NCBI GenBank assembly: GCA_025699075.1
Contig: JAILWG010000001.1
Location: 310,001 to 374,000 of the forward strand
Source: Candidatus Nitrosopumilus sp.
GTDB taxonomy: Archaea > Thermoproteota > Nitrososphaeria > Nitrososphaerales > Nitrosopumilaceae
DNA: 64,000 bases
Reading direction: 5' to 3'
How positions within the stretch are numbered: the first letter of the stretch is position 1; every line of letters begins with the position of its first letter. Position numbers and translations under genes: made by a program. The notes under the pieces are model-generated. The model had not been told where the DNA came from and made no database searches. It saw only the letters and a list, made by a program, of their open reading frames with translations. This document shows positions 1-8,275 of the stretch, in pieces.

Positions 1-281
1 TCACATTGATTTTCTAGTTTAAGGGTTCTATCTGAACCAGTAATTGAAATTGCAAATTTTGTGGTATTTTTTTCAGATTGAGAATTCGGGAAATTGATTT
101 TATGTTCAGACAAATATTGTTTTGGAAAATCAGGGCCAAACTTTGTAAATAATTCCACATCAAATTTGAATTGTCTTGCAGTGATCCCACAATAACAAGC
201 AGCACCACCAATTTGTTCATAATTACTTCCCTCAAGAGATATGGTATCAATTGCACAATGGGAAAATACTGCTAATTTCAT
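1..281 (-). CDS. PfkB-family carbohydrate kinase, N-terminal part (cut by window edge)
   Basis: This is the first 93 residues of a protein that begins with ATG at 281 and runs off the left edge. The N-terminus reads MKLAVFSHCAID, followed by an EQIGGAACYCGITAR stretch and a VELFTKFGPDFP stretch. This is the usual opening of ribokinase/PfkB sugar and nucleoside kinases: a first beta strand, then the small-side-chain GGAA segment that contacts the sugar. The C-terminal GAGD catalytic motif would lie outside the window, so the substrate cannot be named. The family call is fairly safe and the exact enzyme is unknown. Confidence 0.75.
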   Translation of the reverse strand, partial: MKLAVFSHCAIDTISLEGSNYEQIGGAACYCGITARQFKFDVELFTKFGPDFPKQYLSEHKINFPNSQSEKNTTKFAISITGSDRTLKLENQC

Positions 282-306
282 TTTCTAGATTCAATATAGA
301 ATAGAT

Positions 307-414
307 TTAGTTTTTTGCATTGATTTTGGATATACACTCTCTGCAAATAATCTCACCTTTGACTACCTCTATTTCAACTCCAGATCTAAGGCAAGTATGA
401 CACAACCCACGCAT
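307..414 (-). CDS. 35-residue zinc-ribbon miniprotein
   Basis: This is a complete small frame from ATG at 414 to a TAA. The product starts MRGLCHTC and has a second CREC pair about 20 residues later, giving the CxxC-x18-CxxC spacing of a minimal zinc ribbon. It lies between the PfkB-like gene (same strand) and rps26e (opposite strand). Function is unknown. Small zinc ribbons are common in this lineage, and the two evenly spaced cysteine pairs argue for a real product. Confidence 0.55.
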   Translation of the reverse strand: MRGLCHTCLRSGVEIEVVKGEIICRECISKINAKN

Positions 415-543
415 GATATTTCAATTGAATTTATTCGATCTTAGATTAAAACATAAAGGATTTTTAGTCAATTTTCAGGCACAGATATACCAAATTTCAT
501 GTAAATTCTACAAGAATATAAGTAGGCAAATTTGTTCATGTTC

Positions 544-831
544 ATGCCACTTAAGCGTGCAAGTAGAGGTCGTACAAAAGGAGGAAAAGGTTCCTCAGGA
601 GTTGTCCAGTGTACAAACTGCGGACAGACAGTTCCAAAAGACAAGGCAAAAAAAGTCACATCACGATTAAATCTTGTAGAGCATACATTGGCAAAAGAAC
701 TTCGTGCACAAGGTGCATACATTGCATCACCAACAGTTTTGAAGCATTACTGTATATCATGCGCAATTCACTTTAAGATTCTAAAAATTAGATCAGCAGA
801 CAATAGAAGAAAACGCGGAAAACTTCGTTAG
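544..831 (+). CDS. rps26e: 30S ribosomal protein S26e
   Basis: The product has 95 residues. It opens with the basic MPLKRASRGRTKGG segment, then a CTNCG pair near residues 23-26 and a CISC pair near residues 70-73, which form the zinc site of eukaryote/archaeal S26e. The protein sits at the mRNA exit of the small subunit. The frame could open at 532, but an AATATAAG box at 515-522 is centred about 26 bases before the ATG at 544. That fits a leaderless mRNA starting exactly at this ATG. The gene converges on the CDP-alcohol transferase with only 2 bases between the stops. Confidence 0.93.
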   Translation: MPLKRASRGRTKGGKGSSGVVQCTNCGQTVPKDKAKKVTSRLNLVEHTLAKELRAQGAYIASPTVLKHYCISCAIHFKILKIRSADNRRKRGKLR

Positions 832-833
832 AG

Positions 834-1406
834 TTATTCTTTGATATTTTTTGCAGTGAAAATCATTCTTTGAATCAATGTTATTCCAGCAATTATAACC
901 ACTATCAATACTGCATAATCCATAAATCCAATAATACCAATAATTGCAATCACTAAAAGTCTCTCAGCTCTTTCCCCTATTCCTATACCTTGAAGTTTAA
1001 TGTTGATAATATCAGATTTTGCTCGGGCATAGCTTACCAACAATGACAAAGTTATTGCAAGCAATACAAGATAAGGTTCTGCATATCCACCAACTAAAAT
1101 TCCTAAAAATATTGCAACTTCAGAAATCTTATCAAACATCGAATCAAGATATTCACCTTTCTTTGAAGTTTTTCCAGTGAATCTAGCAACTTGACCATCA
1201 ACCATATCAAAAAAGCCTGAAACAAGTAGCAAAATGCCACCAATAATTAATCCAAATTCAATTCCCATTCCATAAACTATTGCAGAAACAAGTGCAAATC
1301 CCAATCCAACAAAAGTCCAAAAATTGGCAGACAAGCCAGTTGATGCAAACCCTTTTCCAATTTTTTCAAGAGTTGGACGAAGTGTGTTTCTAAGATTGTT
1401 TAACAC
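834..1406 (-). CDS. CDP-alcohol phosphatidyltransferase family membrane enzyme (archaetidylinositol-phosphate-synthase-like)
   Basis: This is an integral membrane protein of 190 residues with about six helices. It transfers a polar head group to a CDP-activated lipid. The full family signature is present as DMVDGQVAR, then G and two further aspartates: D67, D70, G71, A74, R75, G84, D88 and D92. Archaeal members of this size usually make archaetidylinositol phosphate, but the substrate is inferred. An ATG at 1427 is in frame. A CTTTATTAG box at 1428-1436 lies 26 bases before the GTG at 1406, which gives the family-typical N-terminus (V/M)LNNLRNTLRP, so I prefer the GTG. Confidence 0.85.
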   Translation of the reverse strand: MLNNLRNTLRPTLEKIGKGFASTGLSANFWTFVGLGFALVSAIVYGMGIEFGLIIGGILLLVSGFFDMVDGQVARFTGKTSKKGEYLDSMFDKISEVAIFLGILVGGYAEPYLVLLAITLSLLVSYARAKSDIINIKLQGIGIGERAERLLVIAIIGIIGFMDYAVLIVVIIAGITLIQRMIFTAKNIKE

Positions 1407-1503
1407 GAAATACAGCCAAAATACCATCTAATAAAGTGAATAGACGTAAAAATCCGTTAAATGAGGCTAAAAACTGATTAAGATATCAAAATTTTAGATA
1501 AAA

Positions 1504-2379
1504 TCAATTGTTTTGAGACAGATTGATTGCAATCAGAGTAGAGATAATTTTTGCAGCTAATGATGCAGTAGATCCATTATCATGATAAGGATTTAGTTCC
1601 ACAATATCAACTCCTGTCACTTTGGTGTTTTCTAGAGTATGAATCATGTCAAACAATTCTCTTGAAGTGATTCCAACAGCTTCAGGGTTACCGACACCAG
1701 GTGCAAAAGCAGGATCTAAAACATCAAGATCAAAACTAGAATATACAGAATCAAATGTAGAAACATAGTCTTTTATGAGTTCAGGGCCTTTGCCTTGACG
1801 GATTTGCTTATCAGAGATTGTTTTTATTTTGTTTTCAACAAGAAACTCTAGTTCTTCTTTAACAAATGCTCTAGCACCAACATGCAAAATATTTTCAGCT
1901 CCCCTCTCTTCAACAACTCTTCGTAAATAGGAAGCATGACTTAATTTGATATCTGCAAATTCATCACGTAAATCATAATGAGCGTCAAATACAACGTAAC
2001 CAGTTTCTTTTGGAAAGCTAGTGTACGTTCCATATGTGATAGAGTGCTCTCCACCCAAAATGAAAAGTTGTCTTTGTTTTGAGACAAGCTCGCCAGTGAT
2101 TTTTTTTACCATGTCAATCATTTCAGATGCAACGACAGTGTGTCTAGTATTTCCCAAATCTTCAATGTTCACAGTTTCCAAATCTATTCCAAGATCAGGA
2201 TGAAAAATCTCGATATTGTTAAAAGAGTCACGAATGGCATCTGGGCCAAATCTACATCCAGGTTTGTAAGAATGGGTAGCATCAAAAGGAATGCCAAAAA
2301 TTGTTGCTACAGGTTCAGAATCATCATCAGATGCGGTGATGAGGGGATTATTGTTCATGTATAAATCAAGAAAACTCAT
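1504..2379 (-). CDS. speB: Agmatinase/ureohydrolase family protein
   Basis: This 291-residue arginase-fold enzyme has all six manganese ligands: H112 in GGEHS, D132, H134 and D136 in DAHYD, and D217 and D219 in SFDLDVLDP. Agmatinase hydrolyses agmatine to putrescine and urea, and putrescine feeds spermidine and hypusine synthesis. A deoxyhypusine synthase gene lies 3.2 kb away. Other guanidino compounds are possible substrates, because ureohydrolase specificity cannot be read from these motifs. The start is 5 bases after the thrS stop, so the two genes are probably co-transcribed. Confidence 0.85.
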   Translation of the reverse strand: MSFLDLYMNNNPLITASDDDSEPVATIFGIPFDATHSYKPGCRFGPDAIRDSFNNIEIFHPDLGIDLETVNIEDLGNTRHTVVASEMIDMVKKITGELVSKQRQLFILGGEHSITYGTYTSFPKETGYVVFDAHYDLRDEFADIKLSHASYLRRVVEERGAENILHVGARAFVKEELEFLVENKIKTISDKQIRQGKGPELIKDYVSTFDSVYSSFDLDVLDPAFAPGVGNPEAVGITSRELFDMIHTLENTKVTGVDIVELNPYHDNGSTASLAAKIISTLIAINLSQNN

Positions 2380-2384
2380 ATGCT

Positions 2385-4253
2385 CTACACCATCAGATTT
2401 GGTCTTTTAGAAAGATGTTTTGGTAAGTTCAAACCAGTGAAAGGCTTGCCTTTGGTTTGATCCTTAATTTCAGTAATAAAATTATCAAAAGGCAATTCCC
2501 TAACATCGCCAGTTTCCCTGTCACGAATGCTAAGATTTTGGGAATTTGCTTCTTTTTCACCAATTACAAGAATATAACGAATCCATTCTTTTTCAGCTTC
2601 ACGAATTCTTTTGCCAATGCTCTCATTTCTATCATCAATATCCACACGAACATCATTTTTAGAAATTTTGTCACTTAGAATTTCAACAAAGTTATTGAAT
2701 TCTTCTTTGAGAGGAATTATTCTGACTTGTGTGGGAGCCAGCCATAGAGGGAATTGTGGTTTTCGTCCCTCGTAGGAATCTTTTGCAGCTTTTTCCAATA
2801 ACGCATAAATGATTCTCTCAATTGCACCACTGGGGGAATTATGTAAAATTATAGGATTCTGTTTTACATTATTTTCATCGACAAAATCTATCCCATATCT
2901 TTTACCATTTTCAACGTCAATCTGATCTGTTGATAAAGCAGAAGCTTTTCCAAGACCATCTACAAAATTAAATTCCCATTTTAAGACAAAATAAAAGAAT
3001 TTTTCTTTCCACATTTCAACTAATACCGGTCGCCCATGCTTCTTTACTAGTTCCTCAACGGAAGATTTGTTTTCATTGTAAAATTCCTCAGTAAAACGAA
3101 TTGCCATATCATAATCAGCATCATTAATTCCAAGTTCACGAAGAACATTTTGGGAAAGATCAAATCGAATCTTGATTTCATCTACGGCCTGCTCCATATC
3201 TTTACAAAAAGCATGACAGTCAGGCATAGTAAATGCCCTAAGACGTCTTAATCCGACAAGTTCGCCAGATTGCTCTCTTCTGAAACTGTATCTGGTAAGT
3301 TCATAGAGCTTGAATGGTAAACTTTTGTAGGATAGTTGATATTGATTTGCCATCAAAAATTGACCAAAGCATGCAGCAAATCTCAAAAAGAGTTTTTTGC
3401 CTTCTGAATCAATATTGTATTGTCGTGCAGGGAATCGATTGAAATAACTTACCATACTAGGATGTTCAGAATCATACATGATTGGAGTTTCAACTTCATA
3501 CCCTCCATACTCTTTGACTCTATCAGTGACATAGCGCTCAATTAGAGATTTGATCAAACGTCCATTAGGGTAAAATCTCATGTTTCCAGAATCAGATGCA
3601 GGCTCATAATCAGCAATACCCATCTTTTTCATCAATCCTACATGAGGAGGGGGTTGATCCACCTTACGAATTTTTGCAGATTCGTATTTTGCCAGAATTT
3701 CTAATTTCTTATGATGTGAAAAATCAAAATCTCCAATGTTAGTCATTGTTCCATCAGGAGAAAGAATTTTCCAATATGAGCGAATCTTAGATTCACCCTT
3801 TAGAGCATCAGATGTAATTTCTTTATCAGATTTAGAATCAGCAGAATCTTTTGTTACAACTTTGGAACTTTCTGCAAGTGGATGCCCCTTTACTTGAATT
3901 TTATAGGATTTTGTCCAACCAAATGGAGAATGCGATACTTCAAGATCAGATGCACCATCCTCCATTTCTTTCAGTAAAGTCATGGCAGTGGAGGGTTTTG
4001 CAAGATTGGAACTAAGATGAGCATATGGATATAGCAATAATTTCCTACATCCAATTTTTTCCATAGATGTTTTAATTTGGGAAATGGCATTTTTTGCAAC
4101 TGAAGAATCATCCCCATCCTCTATTGCTACAAATACAACAACGAGTTCTTCCAATCTTTGAGTTTGAGGATTTTCAATATCCTCTGCAGATTGAATCTCC
4201 TTTTTTGTAGGAGTGTATTCAATGTGATCACAATGGAGTTGCAATATCCGCAT
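2385..4253 (-). CDS. thrS: Threonyl-tRNA synthetase, archaeal full-length type
   Basis: The enzyme (622 residues) charges tRNA-Thr in the cytosol. Residues 1-150 form the archaeal editing domain related to D-aminoacyl-tRNA deacylase, with an opening like MRILQLHCDHIEY. A class II catalytic core follows, with motif 2 around YSFRREQSGEL and candidate zinc ligands in RFAACFGQF, PDCHAFC and LHNSPSGAIER. The anticodon-binding domain occupies about the last 100 residues. The frame also contains an ATG at 4277, but it overlaps a TATATTTAT box at 4276-4284 centred 27 bases before 4253. The ATG at 4253 is therefore the leaderless start, as the family N-terminus suggests. It is not split into editing and catalytic proteins as in some crenarchaea. 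Confidence 0.93.
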   Translation of the reverse strand: MRILQLHCDHIEYTPTKKEIQSAEDIENPQTQRLEELVVVFVAIEDGDDSSVAKNAISQIKTSMEKIGCRKLLLYPYAHLSSNLAKPSTAMTLLKEMEDGASDLEVSHSPFGWTKSYKIQVKGHPLAESSKVVTKDSADSKSDKEITSDALKGESKIRSYWKILSPDGTMTNIGDFDFSHHKKLEILAKYESAKIRKVDQPPPHVGLMKKMGIADYEPASDSGNMRFYPNGRLIKSLIERYVTDRVKEYGGYEVETPIMYDSEHPSMVSYFNRFPARQYNIDSEGKKLFLRFAACFGQFLMANQYQLSYKSLPFKLYELTRYSFRREQSGELVGLRRLRAFTMPDCHAFCKDMEQAVDEIKIRFDLSQNVLRELGINDADYDMAIRFTEEFYNENKSSVEELVKKHGRPVLVEMWKEKFFYFVLKWEFNFVDGLGKASALSTDQIDVENGKRYGIDFVDENNVKQNPIILHNSPSGAIERIIYALLEKAAKDSYEGRKPQFPLWLAPTQVRIIPLKEEFNNFVEILSDKISKNDVRVDIDDRNESIGKRIREAEKEWIRYILVIGEKEANSQNLSIRDRETGDVRELPFDNFITEIKDQTKGKPFTGLNLPKHLSKRPNLMV

Positions 4254-4393
4254 GTTATGAGATGTCAAAAGTGGCATAAATATACGATTCTCAGAAAAGC
4301 AATACTCGCCAAAATGATAGTATTTTAAGAATAGTAAAGAAATAGTTCATTTCATTCACATTGAAATTTATGCAATAGCATATCAAATCCAAT

Positions 4394-4543
4394 ATGCAAG
4401 TGAGAAAAAGCGAGAAAAGGCATCACGAATTACTAAAAGAGAAAGAAGAATTGGAAAAAAACAGACCTCATGGAATTGAGGAAATGCGGCGATGGAAGCA
4501 TTCCATGGGTAAAATATTGCAAGAATTAGAACTATACAAGTAA
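4394..4543 (+). CDS. 49-residue charged helical miniprotein
   Basis: This complete frame starts with MQVRKSEKRHHELLKEKEEL. It is very rich in Lys, Arg and Glu and predicted to be one long helix, with a second helical part (IEEMRRWKHSMGKILQELELY). It lies in the otherwise empty gap between divergent thrS and the pentapeptide-repeat gene. I do not recognise the family. The amphipathic pattern and absence of low-complexity noise make it a plausible real gene, but only conservation could confirm it. Confidence 0.45.
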   Translation: MQVRKSEKRHHELLKEKEELEKNRPHGIEEMRRWKHSMGKILQELELYK

Positions 4544-4606
4544 CTACTCATCTAGACAGTATTTTAGAATTAAATTCAAATGTATTGAAATTAATCAGTA
4601 TTCATA

Positions 4607-5104
4607 ATGAATCCATCAGATGTTTTTAGAAAAAGAAATCTTTCTAAAGTCAATTTTGAATATGAGGAATTGATTGGAAGAGATTTCTCTGACTCCAATA
4701 TGAGAGGAGTAATTCTCAAAAATAGAGATATTCATAATGCAGATTTAAGCTGTACAGATCTTAGTGATGCGGATTTGAGTGGTGCAATATTGTTTAATGT
4801 CAAATTACGTGGTGCCGATATGAGAGGGGCAGATTTGTCAAATGCAAAACTATGGGATGCAGAATTGTATGGAGCAGATTTGCGAAGAGCTGACATCAGT
4901 GGGGCAGATTTGTTTTATGCAGATTTGCGAAGTGTTGATTTGAGCGAAGCGAATCTAAGTGGCGTAAATCTTAGACATACAAATTTTGAGGGAGCAATTT
5001 TAGAGGATGCAAATTTTTCTAATGCAAATTATGACTCCCATACAATAGATACAATGTCTAAAGATGGAAAAACAAAATTAAAGAAACAAGGTAATTTGTG
5101 GTAA
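4607..5104 (+). CDS. Pentapeptide-repeat protein
   Basis: The product has 165 residues. From about residue 30 to 145 it consists of A(D/N)LSxA-type pentapeptides, for example NADLSCTDLSDADLSGA, which fold into a right-handed four-sided beta helix. There is no signal peptide or membrane segment, so it is probably cytosolic. Some relatives mimic DNA and protect gyrase, but most have no known role, so no function is assigned. It ends 24 bases before a convergent hypothetical gene. Confidence 0.85.
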   Translation: MNPSDVFRKRNLSKVNFEYEELIGRDFSDSNMRGVILKNRDIHNADLSCTDLSDADLSGAILFNVKLRGADMRGADLSNAKLWDAELYGADLRRADISGADLFYADLRSVDLSEANLSGVNLRHTNFEGAILEDANFSNANYDSHTIDTMSKDGKTKLKKQGNLW

Positions 5105-5127
5105 AACGACTGATAAACAAAATTAAA

Positions 5128-5463
5128 TCATCTTGATTGTTCTCTCAAAGCAATAATTGAACGCAATATCAATCCAGAAATCCCCAGATTAGAAGTAAGA
5201 AATTCAGTTGCTCTTTGTAGAGGATTTTCTCCACGAAATCCCTCATCATAAATCATTTCGACCGTACCACGATTTGTTTTTACAAATGAAGTAATCAATG
5301 AAAAACTACCTAAATGGTCGTCAGTTCTCTCAATATAGAGACGCATCTCAACCTGAGATATTACAAATTCGTCTTGAATAAAATTTCCAGAAGACAGCAA
5401 AACCTGTACATCATCAGGAGTTCTATTCACCCTGGTAGGATCGTGAATATCAACTACGTCCAT
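5128..5463 (-). CDS. Conserved-looking hypothetical protein (111 aa)
   Basis: This is a soluble 111-residue protein with an alternating strand pattern in the middle (QVEMRLYIERTDDHLGSFSLITSFV) and a hydrophobic C-terminal helix. I do not recognise a domain. Codon use resembles that of the neighbours and the frame is complete with an ATG start. TATA-like sequence (ACTATAAAATAC) lies immediately upstream, rather close to the start, so the exact start is uncertain. Confidence 0.6.
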   Translation of the reverse strand: MDVVDIHDPTRVNRTPDDVQVLLSSGNFIQDEFVISQVEMRLYIERTDDHLGSFSLITSFVKTNRGTVEMIYDEGFRGENPLQRATEFLTSNLGISGLILRSIIALREQSR

Positions 5464-5571
5464 TCTGTATTTTATAGTATAATTCCTAAATAAGTAATAA
5501 TTGAAAAATTAAGGCATTACAAATCAAGTATTTGCGATAGCATTAATTACTGAAAAACTAACTTTCCAGAT

Positions 5572-6666
5572 ATGGATCCTCACAAATTTCACGGCAAAGA
5601 CATACCCCACATAAAATTAGATCCAAAAATGACCATAGAAGACTTGGTGGATGTTTTTGCAAGCTCAGGATATAACGGTAGACAGCTTGGAGACGCAGCA
5701 AAACTATTTGCAAAAATGATTAAAGAAGATGCAACAATTTGTCTTACCGTATCAGGAGCAATGACACCTGTAGGGTTTGGGGGAATTATTAAGACACTAA
5801 TCGAGAGAGGGTTTATCGACTGGATTGTAACTACAGGAGCTAACGTGTATCACGAAGATCATTTCGCATGGGGTCTACCAGTAAAACAAGGTAGTTTTGA
5901 TGTAGACGATATGAAATTGTATGAAAATGAAATTGTCAGAATCAGAGATGTTTATATTAAATTTCATGAAACTCTAGAGGCACAAGACGAATTAGTTCAA
6001 AAAATGTTTGGAGAAGATTTTCCAGACAAACCATTCACTACGGCTGAATTTTGTAATGTGATGGGAAAAATAAGCAAAGAAAAATCAAAGCACCCAGAAA
6101 AAAGTTTCATTACGACTGCATATGATTACGATGTACCAGTATACATCTCAACAATGAAGGATTCATCATTAGCGCTAAACCTAGCAGTTCACAGGCTACA
6201 AGGTAAAACATACAATCTAGATTTTGTAAGAGAGATTATTGAGCAGGCAGCAATTCTATATGATTCAAAGAAATCAGGAATTCTAGAATTAGGCGGAGGA
6301 GTCCCAAAAAACACAGCTCAGCAAACAGGGCCTTTGCTTGATCAAATTTTAAAAAGAGATGACGGAGGACAAGATTACATTATTCAAATTACAGATGCGC
6401 GTCCCGATACAGGTGGATTATCAGGAGCAACATTACAAGAAGGTAAAAGTTGGGGCAAAGTTCAAGATGCCCATAATGGAATGGTGACAGTTTATGCAGA
6501 TGCCACAATTGCATTTCCAATTCTTGCACTATATGTTCTAAGTAACCAGAAGGCTAGAAAACCAAAAAGACTGTACAAAAAACTGGACAAATTATACAAG
6601 AAACTAAGTGAGGATTATTTCAAGCATCCAGACAATAAAACAAAAAGATCAAAAAAGAAAAACTAA
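5572..6666 (+). CDS. dys: Deoxyhypusine synthase
   Basis: The enzyme (364 residues) transfers the aminobutyl group of spermidine to a lysine of aIF5A. The N-terminal part has the family segments CLTVSGAMTPVGFGG and TTGANVYHEDHFAWG. The catalytic lysine is K296 in GKSWGK, followed by the VTVYADATIAFPILALY strand typical of the C-terminus. The last 30 residues are lysine-rich. Homospermidine synthase belongs to the same family and cannot be fully excluded. The stop is interlocked with that of the convergent zinc-finger gene at 6663-6666. Confidence 0.9.
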   Translation: MDPHKFHGKDIPHIKLDPKMTIEDLVDVFASSGYNGRQLGDAAKLFAKMIKEDATICLTVSGAMTPVGFGGIIKTLIERGFIDWIVTTGANVYHEDHFAWGLPVKQGSFDVDDMKLYENEIVRIRDVYIKFHETLEAQDELVQKMFGEDFPDKPFTTAEFCNVMGKISKEKSKHPEKSFITTAYDYDVPVYISTMKDSSLALNLAVHRLQGKTYNLDFVREIIEQAAILYDSKKSGILELGGGVPKNTAQQTGPLLDQILKRDDGGQDYIIQITDARPDTGGLSGATLQEGKSWGKVQDAHNGMVTVYADATIAFPILALYVLSNQKARKPKRLYKKLDKLYKKLSEDYFKHPDNKTKRSKKKN

Positions 6667-6875
6667 AACTTGTCAAATCTTGCACGTTCAAGATCACGAT
6701 CGTCTTTAGATTCTTTTTTGTATTCTTTGTAATGCTCTTTACAGAGAACTGTTTTTTTTCCAGTTGAATTTACTCGTAAACCAGCATTTTCAACTTTGCT
6801 AGTATTAAGAGAACGGGCACCATCCTGATCACAGCCTTCAAAATTACATTTTGCGCCTTTAGACACTATTCCCAT
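6663..6875 (-). CDS. Small zinc-finger protein (70 aa)
   Basis: The product starts MGIVSKGAKCNFEGCDQDGA and ends in a highly charged tail. C10 and C15, together with the later CKEH, provide a C-x4-C...C-x2-H metal site. The start at 6875 is chosen because a TATAAATA box at 6897-6904 lies 22-29 bases upstream, which fits a leaderless mRNA. A TTG at 6884 also opens the frame. The function is unknown. Similar small zinc fingers may bind RNA or the ribosome, which is only a guess here. Confidence 0.7.
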   Translation of the reverse strand: MGIVSKGAKCNFEGCDQDGARSLNTSKVENAGLRVNSTGKKTVLCKEHYKEYKKESKDDRDLERARFDKF

Positions 6876-7000
6876 ATAGAACAATAATCAAGATGTTATT
6901 TATACTTGAAAATAATTTCAAGATTTTCAATTAATCATAAAAAAATAGCAGATATAATATCGGTTCATCGTTTATAAGAGGAATATTTTTTTCTAAATTT

Positions 7001-7309
7001 ATGGGTGGAGCAAAGAAACCAACAACTGCAAACAAAGACAAGTCAGCAGGTTCCAAAGATACAAAGAAAAAGAAAGACAAAGGAGAAGGCGGACCAAAGA
7101 AAGCTGAAATCACAGTTATGGTAAATGAACAACAAGCTTTGAAGATCATTCAAAATTCCAAAGTTGTTACAGTTCAAGATCTTGCAAGACAGACAGGAGT
7201 TAAAATTTCTGCAGCAAATGCATTTCTTAAAGAATCAACATCCAAAGGAATCGTAAAAAGAGTCGGTGGTTATTCAGGACATCATTTGTATCAAGCAGTT
7301 TCCTCATAG
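7001..7309 (+). CDS. rps25e: 30S ribosomal protein S25e
   Basis: The product has 102 residues. Residues 1-35 are a lysine-rich unstructured tail (KDTKKKKDKGEGG). The rest is a winged helix with TVQDLARQTGVKISAANAFL and GIVKRVGGYSGHHLYQ, as in archaeal/eukaryotic S25e. A TTTATAAG box at 6971-6978 lies 23-30 bases before the ATG, so the mRNA is probably leaderless. The 3' end overlaps the convergent cyclophilin-like gene by 19 bases. Confidence 0.92.
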   Translation: MGGAKKPTTANKDKSAGSKDTKKKKDKGEGGPKKAEITVMVNEQQALKIIQNSKVVTVQDLARQTGVKISAANAFLKESTSKGIVKRVGGYSGHHLYQAVSS

Positions 7310-7677
7310 ATACAAAACACATCACCGGATTTAACATCCTTTAGTGCATCAATATTATCAGTTAATTTTCCAATAGGAGTCATACCTTTTGTAAAAATAG
7401 CATCATTTAGAAAAAAACAAACACTCCCAGAAGATGGCAAATATGCAACATCTCCTTTTTTAAATTCAGTTCTAGATCTTTCAATTCCAGAATCAATATT
7501 GGTTTCAAAATACAAAATGCTTTTTCCTAGTAAATGAGAATGACCTTCCAAAGGCAAAGATCTCATTATAGTTCCAACAGTCCTTGGAGACAAATGTCGT
7601 TGTAGATCACATGAAATTTTTGCCTTACCTCGAATTTCTAAAATTAGTTGTTTTCTGGAGACTGATGATGTACTCAA
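7291..7677 (-). CDS. Cyclophilin-like-fold protein (DUF369/COG2164 type)
   Basis: This 128-residue all-beta protein resembles the archaeal cyclophilin-like family. Key stretches are GKAKISCDLQRHLSPRTVG and KKGDVAYLPSSGSVCFFL, then PIGKLTDNIDAL. The fold is that of cyclophilin, but isomerase activity is not established for this family. The best start is TTG at 7677, lying 23-30 bases from a TTATATAA box at 7700-7707. The box is shared with divergent rpoK. Confidence 0.75.
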   Translation of the reverse strand: MSTSSVSRKQLILEIRGKAKISCDLQRHLSPRTVGTIMRSLPLEGHSHLLGKSILYFETNIDSGIERSRTEFKKGDVAYLPSSGSVCFFLNDAIFTKGMTPIGKLTDNIDALKDVKSGDVFCIYEETA

Positions 7678-7699
7678 TTCGTACTTTAAAATGATTAGA

Positions 7700-7707
7700 T
7701 TATATAA
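7700..7707. promoter_or_regulatory. Palindromic TATA box shared by rpoK and the cyclophilin-like gene
   Basis: TTATATAA is its own reverse complement and is centred at 7703.5. The TTG at 7677 on the minus strand and the in-frame TTG at 7730 on the plus strand are both exactly 26.5 bases from this centre, the usual TATA-to-start distance in archaea. One TATA element could therefore fire two leaderless transcripts. The box lies inside the longer rpoK reading frame that starts with ATG at 7691, and so argues against that ATG. Confidence 0.55.
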
Positions 7708-7729
7708 CGTTTTAAGGAAATTTTCTTAC

Positions 7730-8224
7730 TTGTCTGATGTTGAAGAACCTGAATTAATTGAAGCTCCACAACCCGAAGAGGATCTGGATGCAGAGGTTGA
7801 GGAAAATGCAGGATTAAACAAAGCATTAGACACATATCGAAAATTAATAGATAGAAAAGATCTTGTCGAACCATTAACTGAAAAAGAACAAGATAATCTC
7901 GAAAAAAGAATCAAAGAGATTGAAGAAAGAGAAATAGTTGAAAAAATTGAAGAGCATGAACCAGTTGAAATTCCTTGTGAAAAAAACAAAATTACAATTG
8001 GGCCACCAACATTAACAAGATTTGAAAAAGCAAGAATTATGGGAGCAAGAGCATTGCAGTTATCATTAGGAGCACCACCATTCATACCAATTCCAAAAAC
8101 TGCAAGAATTTCATTGGATATATCCATGGAAGAACTAGAACAAAGAGTAATACCAATTACAATTAGAAGGGTGTTACCAAATGGCGATTATCAAAACATC
8201 CCAATTGATTACTTTGAAAAATGA
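7730..8224 (+). CDS. rpoK: RNA polymerase subunit K (Rpb6 homologue) with acidic N-terminal extension
   Basis: Residues from about 95 to 164 are the RpoK/Rpb6 domain: GPPTLTRFEKARIMGARALQ, then GAPPFIP and the C-terminal EELEQRVIPITIRR. This subunit helps assemble and clamp the polymerase. The first 90 residues are acidic and helical, with many Glu and Asp, and are much longer than in euryarchaeal RpoK. The frame opens at ATG 7691, but the TATA box at 7700-7707 lies downstream of that ATG and points to TTG 7730 (164 residues). If the ATG is used, the protein is 177 residues. Confidence 0.88.
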   Translation: MSDVEEPELIEAPQPEEDLDAEVEENAGLNKALDTYRKLIDRKDLVEPLTEKEQDNLEKRIKEIEEREIVEKIEEHEPVEIPCEKNKITIGPPTLTRFEKARIMGARALQLSLGAPPFIPIPKTARISLDISMEELEQRVIPITIRRVLPNGDYQNIPIDYFEK

Positions 8225-8275
8225 ATCATTGGTCGATAAAACTTAAAAGAACATAAAATTTCTAAATATTGAATA

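Noticed and set aside
14-256. 80-residue minus-strand frame
   Set aside because: It is out of phase with the PfkB-like frame starting at 281, which has recognisable kinase sequence; the 80-residue frame is a shadow.
4254-4277. Longer thrS start at 4277
   Set aside because: The ATG overlaps the TATA-like box (4276-4284) that points to 4253, and the family N-terminus begins MRILQLHC.
5128-5463. Alternative start of the 111-residue hypothetical gene inside its frame
   Set aside because: The nearest TATA-like box is too close to the ATG, but no in-frame ATG, GTG or TTG lies at the expected distance, so the annotated ATG is kept.
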